NCBI GenBank assembly: GCA_030062745.1
Contig: CP099852.1
Location: forward strand, 21,908,266 to 21,972,265
Direction: 5' to 3'
Length of the DNA stretch: 64,000 bases
Source: Capitulum mitella
Lineage: Eukaryota; Arthropoda; Thecostraca; Pollicipedomorpha; Pollicipedidae
The first letter of the stretch is position 1, and each line of letters opens with the position of its first letter. Below, piece after piece: positions 35,205 to 46,500 of the stretch. The position numbers were made by a program, and so were the translations under genes. A model generated the notes under the pieces. That model was not told the DNA's origin and made no database searches. It was given only the letters and a program-made list of their open reading frames with translations.

Positions 35205-35375
35205 AGCAGGTCAGTGCACAGACCGGCAGGTCAGGCAGCACCGCTATACACCAGGTCAGTGTACCGGCCGGCAGGTCAGGTAATACCGCTATACACTGGG
35301 TCAGCATACAGTCCTGCAAGTAAGTAGCACCGCTGTACACCAGGTCACTGAGCAGTCTGACAGGTCAAAGAACAA
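35205..35375 (+). repeat. Minisatellite, period about 47 bp, with donor-like CAGGTCAGT in each unit
   Basis: Four increasingly diverged copies contain CAGGTCAGTG, GGCAGGTCAGG and ACCGCTATACAC. An open, Ser/Pro/Ala-rich frame ends at the first CAG|GTCAGT (about 35211), resembling the exon-plus-donor arrays elsewhere in the window. An exon here is only a possibility. Confidence 0.6.
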
Positions 35376-36890
35376 CACTATATATCATGTCCAGTCTCTG
35401 TGATCACGGTCGGTCATGCTGCTGGCTGTTTCCCGGGCCCTGACGTAGGATCGGGGTAGTGCAGCTCCTTTTAAACGTTTAGCATCTTTCTACCTGGGCT
35501 CAAGCTCAAGCCCATGTATCGTTGCATGGCTCGAGTCTATGTGCCACAGACTTAAGCTATGAGCTGCTGCGCTTATTACGCGACTGGCTCGGTTTGGTTT
35601 CATTTGCATCTTTCCACCAAGGAGTTCCGCGATTTTGCCTTTTTTAAATTTCGCTATGGCTTTCAGGCCAGGTGCTCTGTTTCTGTATGGCGGCCAGGTG
35701 GTATGTGGGTGGGGCATGCTCCGCTACGGCCGATCATGGGTTGCCTATGATAGGAAATCTGATGCCCTTTTTCGATGAATGGTGCCGGTAGTTATAAGAT
35801 TTCCACCGTACCAAAGTCATGCCAGACAACCGGGAAAGAACGACACTTTCAACGGCGATAGCACACACTCCAGACAATTCAGTCTCTTCAGTTTATAGTG
35901 ATATATAATTAATATAATATAATAGTAATACACTATAAGTAATATAGTAATATATAGACAGTAATATATCACGCCTGTCTCGGTCGGCGTTAGTGCCTTC
36001 CTGTACGTCCTATAGTGCATCTGTTTGATCTGCCTCCAAAGCCCAAGCACAGTCTCTTCAACATTCCTGCAGTTTCTTCTTGTGTGCACATTAGCTTGGT
36101 CCCAATTTTGCCTCTAAATTTCCATTACATATGAACATGCCAGATATTAATTCTGTAAAATGTTGAGGAGCGTGCACAAACCAGTTTCAAGTGTCTCCTA
36201 AACGTGTCAACTGATTTCTCGTCAAAAAATGGTGCATTTCGCATAGCTCATACGACCATGTATTCGGTAATTCCGTGCACCGCATGGCAACGGCAATGAA
36301 CCGCGGTCGAAACCGTCCGTCCTTTTCGTGCATCCGCCTTATCCCACATTCCGTCACGTCTCTATATGTGCTCGTCTCTGACATGGGAATAGGCTGTATT
36401 AAGATGCGCTGTTGCGGCCATGATGGAATGGCCCCATGAATAATCGAGATCCTTGCAGCTAGAGACGTTAGAAAAGACGCATCATACATTCATTGGTAAC
36501 TGATCGAGTTTAACAAAACTCGCCGGGCGTCAGGCTTTGGTACAACGTGTTCGAAACGTTTGAAAAATACACTTGAAAGCCAGGTCGGATCAGGATGAAT
36601 CGGTTTAAACGGTACGGGATCTGCAGTAAAGAACGAAACCAGACAGTTTGGGTTCGTTCCCGGCAGGCGCTCACGCAGCTCGCCCTCAGCTCGCAGCATT
36701 ATTGTCCACGAAAGCTACGTTGTCGTGTTTTGTTATGTAATGAATAAAGTGATTCAGTCCTGTGCTTTGCGTGATTTGGCCTGTTGCAAACGATTCAGTT
36801 ACTAAAAAGCTAACTGGTGAGCGTGACTCTTTCTGCAGTAAGCTGACGCTGGTCAAATCCGACTTTGCAGTATCGTTTTCTCGTTCCAGA
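35376..36890. other. Upstream region of the lipocalin gene
   Basis: No gene recognised. An AT-rich stretch with TATA-like simple sequence lies at 35.88-35.97 kb. The lipocalin promoter should be near the right end. Confidence 0.3.
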
Positions 36891-39800
36891 ATGTCTTCAG
36901 TTGGTCAGATTCTGTGCTGCCTTTTCGCCCTGGTGGTGGCGGCCGCAGCCCACGTCAGACATCGGGGAGCATGTCCGAGGATCAACACAACCGTGGCCGA
37001 CTTCAAGCCGGACAAGGTACGACCGTCTCCGAACGTGTGCCGTGGCCCACTCCCGCCCTCAGATCACCTGCTGCAGTCCAGGGTGTGGCAGCGGCATGAC
37101 CTGAGTGATCTCTGTTGCTCCCATGCGTGTTGTTAACAGCTCACGGTATGATTGAGATGACTGGGAGATGACGTAGCACAAGAGTAAACAGTTTAAAGGC
37201 GCGGCGAGTGACTAAGCTGTTTGAAGCGGACCAACGGCCGCGAGAACAGTTAGTCCCGGTGCAAATAATCGGTACCACACGGTGGAACCTCCGTCCAACG
37301 ACTGCGCTTCGATTCGTTTACCCGTTGGAAATTGCGGCACCGCAGAAGGAAAAAACAAACACGAGGTTTTCAGCGGTGAAAAATGTCCGTTTTTTAAAGC
37401 TACTAGCTGCCTGGTGATTACGTATTGTGTGACAATATTTCAAGAAACGTTCAAACGGACTACCAAGTGGTCGTCCTGTACTCTAGATAGCACGTAGTGT
37501 AACATGGAACTACCTGGCCGTGCATGATGTTCAGTGTATGTTCCACAAACGTTGCCCAGCTCAAACTGTTATCTGTTTTTTCCTTAAGTAATCACTTGGA
37601 TCAAATTTCCTGTGAAGAAGTAACGCGAGCATCACATGGCGATCATATGAACACGTGACATTTGTCTGGAATCCCCATGCAAAGTGCTCACCAAAAGATT
37701 TTCAGAACCCACCGAGCTCGAAATTTGAACTATTCTGGAAAGTTCGTAGACGTTCACAGCTTTGTAACACATCCAACACTTTCAAGCGTCTATTGCCGGT
37801 GAGCGCAGAACGAGCAGTGTTGTTTGCAGAACGCCTGTTGTGTTAACGGTTTGACTTTTGAGCTGTATTACGACGTTCATAAAGACAATGACTCGAATTC
37901 ATGTTGAAAGTATTGAGGAATGTAGGATAGATCATATCGGAAACGAGACTTATAGATTTTCGACTTTTTTACTCCTTTCAAATAAGACTAACACGACGTT
38001 TCTGCCTTGGGTTGTTCACGAATAATTAGTTTCGCCAGCTCTAATCCGGAATTAAGCCCGTGCGCAACGCCGCGATTCCCACTATTTCAAATTTAGCCGC
38101 GTCGACTCCCGGCGGCCCTGCGCCGGGCTGGGCGCCGCCGCCGCGTCATCCGACGGATGACGTCGCAACACTCAGGTGACGGCGGCGGACCCGGGTCCGG
38201 TGAATCAACCTCGGCGAATCGCGGCCAGTTTCTCCCTTCCATCGTCGGCGACATCCTGTTTTCTTGCAGGCGCCGCTGTCCAAATGGGGTCACAAAGACG
38301 GACTTCAAACGGGGGACGGCGGATGGGCCGCGTGGCCGGTATTTCACAACGCGTGCAGCAAGTCGGGAAGAGGCGTGCTCGATTTCTCAAGATGGACTAG
38401 ATTGTATGAGGCTCGGTCATCATTTCCCAATTACGGTTGCGGATCCTCCGAGATGTCTCGAAACACTTAAGCGTATCCCGCGCCGCAATCCTGTTGCGTT
38501 CTATTTCCACCTCTCGGCTGCGTCTCTGGGCGAAGGCTCCGGATCAGTGCGCGAGCTGGTTCGGGGCTGGCTCCGACCAACGACCAGTCGACGGAACCGG
38601 TCGTCACCGCTGCTGAGCAGGGGGGGGGGGCACCGGCCGGAGTCGGTGACCTCAGGCGGTCACCCAGTGACCTCGATACGCAGCTGCGAGCCGGAGCCCT
38701 GGACGAGATGTCGGCCAGGCGCCGACAGGCGGCTCCGGCTCAGGTCTCGCGAGGGACCCTCAGGGTTCAGAGTCAGGGATGTAAGAGGGAGTCACAGTCA
38801 GCTGGGGTCCGACCAGAGGATGATCATGTTGGAGCCGCGGCGGATTCTCGGCGGCCGGTGCTGGCTGTGGCAGACGCGCCGAAAACTGAACGAGATGTTG
38901 CGTGTTTTGTTACTGCACCTGACGTCAGGATCTTGGATTGCGGACCAGTGCAGCCAGATATTCCGGTCAGTCTGACGCCATGCGTGACGCGTTGGAAGAC
39001 GGAAAATTCCACATAGAGGGACACACCGCAACAGATTAGCACACACTTTAGTTCAAAGTCAGAGTCAGAAACTGTCAAGACATACGGCGTCCTGTATTTG
39101 TAGCCAGACGTCGCGTCACCACACAGGCGAAGCACGCTAAAATCCAAATCACCATTTGCGTCGCCAAAGGCAAATGCGGATGTACCCGCAGTTTAATTCC
39201 TTGCTGTTTCTAAAAGACCAAGAATTTTGCCCCTAACGTTTGTGATTTTGAGAGGGGGAGGGAGACGAGACGAAATCTCGCCAGCGTAAATTTGGGGCAT
39301 CCCAGCCAGTAAGGCGAGGGATCCTGAGGGGTTTGGGCGGGTCCAGACCCCCCAGTTTTAAGCGATTTTAACATCAAAGGATTTAAACATTTTGACGTAG
39401 CATAACATAAAACCTTTGACAGTGACTGGAAATGAACAGCGTCAAGTCCTATCCCCAATCATTTTCGGAAATCTCCAGACATACTAGGAGGCAGAAAAAT
39501 GCAGGAAACCCAAAATCGCAGGTTGGTTGTGGCGTCGCCGTTTCCGAAAGTACCATGATCAGATTTTCAAATCGGCTCGGTGATGGAGAAACCAAAACAA
39601 AGGAATATGAACCTGCGCGACTAGCGCGTACACGGAAGGGGCCGGGCGCGCGCACTGACGGCGGCCTGCCGAGCTTCAGCTGACATTTGCCTCTCCAATA
39701 TGAAGGCCGTCATTGACTGTTGCCTGGCGGTGGTGTGGCAGGTCGGCTGACATTTGACATGACGCAACAGAACTGGTCATGATGCGCTTAAATGATACTG

Positions 39801-40517
39801 TCGCCTTGCTTAAAAGAGATGATGGAATTCTGTGCATGCGCAAGGCAGGTGGCGTGATTCTTAAGTTTGGAAGAAACCTTCACGTTTTTTTGTTATTTTA
39901 AAGTAGGACCAAAAGATGCGACGTTGAGTTGTCTTAACGTCAGACAAAATCTGTTGCAATTATTTCTGCCACTTGACCCGTATGACTAACCTGGAAAACC
40001 GTGGGCACCTCCCCTCAGTAGTAACGGGCTGAAATTTAGCGTTCCTCTGTTTCCTCGTTTCCATCTTTCCTTTGCCCGCTTTCCGAGGCAGCGCTGGCAT
40101 TGCCCACGCCAGCGAGCGTCCTCAGGACTTCGGGAGGTTGGCTGCGATAAGCCTTTACCGAAAGCATCTCATTGTAGGAAGCACGATACATCGGGCTGAC
40201 AGGCATTTTGAGGATGTTGCTGAAGAGGCATTATGGTCAGTTGTCGGCTCCATCCGCTTTTTGGTCTGACGTCATCTACCCACAAGAATTCGGGGAACAG
40301 GTCTGTTGTGCAGTGCAGTGCAGCTAGTGCGGCCACAGAGGCAGTTTTTTGTGGAAAAACTCAGATGTGACCAGGGCTGGCGATCCCGGGGATGGGGTTA
40401 CGGATCTCCAATGTTCAGGGATTTTAACATTAGGCCAATGGTAATGACTGAAAAAGAAACGGTATGAAAATCCTATATGAATCCCTCCCAAATATAAAAA
40501 TGCACTGACTCCCCACA

Positions 40518-40599
<82 letters not shown>

Positions 40600-43500
40600 G
40601 CCACAGCATTTTTGGCGCATATAGGTGTCTTTAAATCCGTAGATATATAAGTCAACTACCAATTTCATTCTGAATAGACTGCGCCCCTGCTGGAGGTCGG
40701 CGCCCCCCCTTCCTTTGGGGTTGGCCCCCAGGGACGAATGGCCCCCCTCTCCACTTTTCGTCTTGCCCCTAAGCCCCTGTCTGAAACGATCTGACAGGAA
40801 AAACAGGAACCGAAGAGTACACAAATTTTTATATTGCCTCGCCGGAAGCCAGTAGCAGCACTTGAACGACGCGAGGCCTTTGAAGACCAAACCTTCTATT
40901 TCAGCTCGTGAAATGCAGTAATTTCGTAACCGATCCACTGCCGATGCACGATGCTGAGGTGTCCGGTGTCAGTCAGTGACAGACACGCTTCAGTGTGCAG
41001 TTATTGCCGCCAGTCGTAAGCTGCAGCTCGCGCGGCGCGGTCGTCACCGAGCCGCCAAAAGCCCGGACGCAGCGCGTCCAGTCGCCTGTTCGATTCGAGG
41101 TCGGTTGACGGTATCTTTTGTTGCTCGAACGGTCCGGTTCGTCTGGCCACGAGCAGACTGTTGAACCGCGTTACTGAACTCCGGCTTTGTTGCGGTGGGA
41201 AGGAAAATCGGTCAGACCTTCGTCATTGATCCCGTTCCGCACACCTTCCTCGAACATCGCCCCACTCAGTTGTCGCTTCTGTAATTTGTGACCAACTTTA
41301 ACAATCCACGAGCCCAAACTTTCTAATGCTTTCATGTTTCGCAATTTTCTTCAAAGAGAGTTTTCGTCAACGATCCATCGACCGGTCTTTCCGCCTGCCA
41401 AAGTTTTAGAAATCTACACCATAATGCCACTGGTGTTAAGATCCAAGTTATGCCAATTAATTACGCTGATTAGGTTTGAAGGTCCAAAATTATGCCGGTT
41501 AACTGGGCCTTAATTTGGGCTTATGAACAACGCAGCCGTTGCAAATGTTGCGAAATCCGAGAGAATGTCCTTAGAAATCCTTCGATTTGAAATGGAAACA
41601 GGAATAAGTTTTCATCAGCCCGGCACAGTGTTACACCGTTAGCTTTCGCCGTGAAAAAGCCTGAACGTGCCTTGTTAATTGACCTGATAAATGTGGGCGA
41701 CAATTCACTGGCAATTCCCGGCGCCACTGGGCCCAGTCAACCAGTCGTCTGATTCTGGCGTGGATCATAATTCGCAGTTACACCATTTTACCAATATTCC
41801 ATTTATTACGGCGGTTTTCTAGTGAAGTCGATTCCGACATCTGGCGCGAGACACAGAGGCTAGACAACGAAACGAATGACTGACTGGAGTGAGCTGTTAT
41901 CACCTGAGGACGCTACGGTGATGAACATGCCCGATAATGCTGCTGCCATTTGAACCCGGGAGAATTAACTTTTTGGCTCCTTAATGGCTGAATAAGCCGA
42001 AGGAACCCGATCCTCAGTCGAATCGCCTAGTCGTGACAATTTCCTGGAGTTTATACCACACGTTTCAAACGGCCTAACCGATAGGGGGGTAACGAAAAAC
42101 CTGATTCGACCTGCCTCTGGTTTCCTGTGTGGCCTGGTTTCACGCCAACGAACGGAGCCAAGCTGTGGTTTTCGGAGAGATCGCAGCAGCGTCGTGACGT
42201 ATTCCAGAAATAACTTAACCGTTGAGGACGACGGTCTTGCCGGGATGAAGCATCTGAACACTGGATGGCATCAAGGTCAGACATCAGTCATACCGTCTGG
42301 TCCGTTCTACGTCGCCTGGGTGCCGTTAGTCAACTCGCGTAACGCCGTCCAGCGGCTAATCTAAACGTCGCGGATCGCAAACCTTGCCACGGGGAAATGC
42401 CGCGCCGATGGCAACCGACTGGACACCGGAGCCAGCGCAACCGCCGACTCAATTTCTAGACCGACACAAATTCAAACCCAATCTAGACCCATATCCCACA
42501 TCAAATGTCGTGGCGCAATCCAGGATAATTTAAACAGCGCGGGCCAGAAATTCTGCCGCCGTGAAACATCTGAACATTATGAACTGGGTCAAATGAATAT
42601 GAATTGGATGAAATGAAAGTGAAATGATGAGACTGAAGAGTGAATGAAATGATCAAACAGAAACTGGGTCAAACTGAGAAAATGAACATGAACTGGATCA
42701 AAGTCAGATACCAGCCTAACCGTCAGCTGAATTGTACTTCCTCCTGGTTCCGTCCATATACTCGCGTAACGCCATCTAACCGATAATTTAAACGTTGCGG
42801 ATCACGATCTTTCCGAGGGGAGACATCTGAGCGATATGAACCTGCCTGAGATCAATACCAACCTATACATGGAAGCCTATACTGAGAACGATACTAGCTG
42901 GCCCGGATTTAAGATCGACCTTAACCCTATTCCCGGCAGGGGGCGGAATCCGCCCCCCTCGCGTTTTTTGCTTGCCAATTCCAGGCTTTTTAACGCAGCT
43001 TCACGAAACTTGGTGACTTTTCCTAGCTATTCCTTCTACGCGCCGTGACAAAATTTCGAAATTCTCTTTTGCTCAGGGGCGGAGCCAGACAACGTTTTTG
43101 GGAGGCACCTCAGGTCATTTTTGGCCATGTTGAGGGTAAAAGGAAAATGTCCGCCAAAAACAGAGTTTTTAAGATAGAACTTAAAACTTTATATGAATGT
43201 ATAGCTAAATAGTTGGGTAATGTGCATATGTAATTTTGTTTATCTGAGGTCACTTTACAATGTCACGTCAAGGTCAAAAGTCATAATTTGTTTTTTCGCA
43301 ATAATTTCGGCGCCGTTTTTTCAAATGCCAAACCCGGAATATATATGACGTAGAAAGGTGCCCTCTACTTGTGTACCAAGTTTCAGCTTGATATCAGGTT
43401 GGGTCACGGAGCTATGACCTAAAATGTCAGTGCGCGTACCCTATATCGCAAAAGCCAAAAAATGAATTTTTTGGAATAGAGTGAATTCAGTCGATTAAAA

Positions 43501-46500
43501 ACCTTTACAGATAATATTGAATGCACACGACATCATTCCAGGTGATCCCAAGGTCACTGGAGGTCATTTAAGGTCAAAGGTCACAAGTTGATCTGAAGAA
43601 CGTTTGACCATGACAGTTCCCCCTTTTTTATGTCCCTGGCACCGCCTATGCTAACATTATACAAACATTGTAATGCGATTTGTACTTCTTTAGCATAACA
43701 TGACTAGCAGAAGCTAAAAAAGTGTTTTGGCTTCTTTTGTTCATTCCGTTATTAGAAAACTAATCCCCCTATTTTTGAAACCCTGTGAACGCCCATGAAT
43801 TTTCTCAAAATTTCAAATTTGCATATGCATGGTAAAAGCCCTATTGATAATCTCTCGATTCATGCCAGTTTCATCGAAATCGGTCCATAAACAACGGAGT
43901 TATAAGAAGTCAAAAAGTACCCCCCATTTTGACATTTTTGCCCCCCTGTATCCACAAGTTTAAAAATTTTGAAAATTTCTTTTTATAAAAATGTAGTTCA
44001 CGTCACGGCGAATCGATTGCCGTTTGTTGCGATGAAATCGGATGAGTAATTCTCGAGATCTCAGGGGGGGGGCCGAATCCGCCCCCCCCCCCTGCCGGGA
44101 ATCGGCCATACCGTCTAGCCCTCCGGGAATAGGGTTAAAACGTCAATTTGTTCTCACGACGCAACGTACCATAAATTTAACAGCCCGGATCTGAACAAGG
44201 TGAACTATATCGGAACCTGTATATCTATGGAACTATGGAAATATATCGGAATCTGTGCGAACTGCCACAACAGTCAGCTGAACCCAAAACGACCTTGTCT
44301 CTTGTCTGTGGCGGGCGATTTTTACTAGGCTAGTGCTGAGCGGCATGTTTTTCTGTGGCGACCGCGTCGGTACCGAGGCTGTGTTTACAATGTGACGTGT
44401 TTTCCCTGCTAGCACAGTCTGCCTACTGGCCCCAGCCTCCGACGGATCATCCTGCGTGAAGATCCTCGGAACCTCAGCGCACAATCACGTGCCATTATTA
44501 TGCTGCTCTCCTTAAAGCGAAACACTTTGTAACGAAGGCTCAGCGACAGCCGGCGAAAAAAAATGTGTTAGTGGTGATTTTAGCTGACCTTAGGGCCGTT
44601 TTAGGCATACGCTGTGAAACAGTCGGGCATTTCTGTGCGTGGTTGGTACGGAAAACACGCACATGTTTGACGCGTTTTCCTTTTCACATGACGTTGTCAC
44701 GTAGTAACAGGCTTCGAAACAGAAAAAGGCGATGTTCTTGGAAGTTGATAAAGGAACGAGGGTTTATATTAAAAAAAAGTTTCAAAAAATGTTGATGATG
44801 TAACAGTTAAGGCCAGGCCAGGCAACTGCCAAGTTCAGGCATCAATGGATGCGATTTTCTTTATCACGTCCATTAATTTCCGCAAAACCTTGGACCAGGC
44901 AATGTTCGTTCCTTGTCAAGACCACAAAAGTTCATAAGTATACAAAATTTTTACAGAGGTTCGTTTTCAATCCAACGCGTCCTCAAAGCAAGGAAAAGAA
45001 AATGTTACGGAGATCTACCGTGAAAACGGGCGGCTAGTCCCGGAAAACACTGAAAAGACGTCACACCAAAATGTAAAGGAGGTTAAAAGTCACTTCATTT
45101 TCACGATTTTCCTTGATCAAGGCTGATTTTCGGGCCATGCGGCCGCCATCTTTAAATTGGCACTCCACAGAAACACCAGCAGTGAAGATGCTTTTCTATG
45201 AACTCCAAGTTTCTAGTCCTGGACTTCGCGATGAAATCACAGAGTTGGCTACGGAGAAAGAAAAAACAACCTTAGAGTCCTGTCTGTCCTTTTTAGAGAG
45301 AAACAACTTCAGAGTCCTGTCACTGCCAGTCATTGTTGGAGACTTCGAAAAATATTCAGGAGTCGAAATGGGGTTTCAGGTTTTTCCTTCTAGTCATCGT
45401 TATAGGCCTAATTGCGAGCGAGGCCGAAGGCCGAGTCTTTCTTCAACCAACGGAAAAAAGCAGATTGAGCGATCTGGCCCGGCCAGCCTAGTGACAACCA
45501 TTTCCGGATGCCAATAACTCCGCAACCACTGGGCACCGTAACATGAAATTGCTACCAGAAGATAGCTCAATTCTTTGCATTCTACGTGGTTCCAGTTATA
45601 ATGCGTCAACTTGCAATCTCTGTCTATCACATAACCATACCGGGTGAAACGCTTTTACTCTTATACCTGGTTTTTCACATGTGTTTGAACAGTTGTATTT
45701 TGGTATGTCGAAGGAGAGCGTGACGTTTAAACTTGTGATTTTTCGGATGCATAATACTGGAATAGATCGATAAACGTCTGTTTTCTGCTGCAACCTGCAT
45801 AAAGAGAAAGGAACGATACAAGCAACAACGAAGTGGGCCTTGCTCGTCATGCTCCCCACAAGGCATCTTAATGTCGCTAAAAATTTTGGACAATGGGGGT
45901 TTAACGCAGCTCCCCTGAGACAGAAATGAAAATTTTGCGTCCTCCCGGGATTGTGAGATAACTGGGTTATCGGCCGTCTCAGACGTCATGATTACCATTG
46001 CGTCGGCTGAAAAAGTGGTGAAGTGTGGCTGAGCTGGTTGGTCTGTCGACGTCCGCACCTTCCCGACACTGGAACCTCCTCCTCCGGCAGTTCGTGGGCG
46101 TGTGGTACGTGACCCAGCATTTTGACCCGGAGGCCTCCTGCCTGCGGTTCAACGTGACCACGTGCGGCGCCGGCTGCCTGCGCCTGCAGGAGCACAAGCA
46201 GATCAACCTCTTCAGCAGCATCGGCGTCTCGAACGTGTACCAGAGCCAGGCGCGCCTGCAGGTCACCGGCTCGGACCTGGCCTGCATGGAGTCCACGTCC
46301 ACCGACAGTGAGTGCGCTTCTCGCCGTGCTGGACTTCTCAGGTTCACCAATAGTTATCCTCCGAATGGAACGTTTTAAAATCCTTTGGGGTTTGCTCATA
46401 CGTTATGTGGGGAATTCTGAATCATTGTGGGCGCCCACTCAGTAGGGTCCCTTGTTACACTCTGAATATATAAGATATGTGGGGTACCCAGTGAACATGG

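Noticed and set aside
38157-38975. 272-aa frame as a nested gene
   Set aside because: Kept only as a very low-confidence hypothetical: no domain, splice support or recognisable composition.
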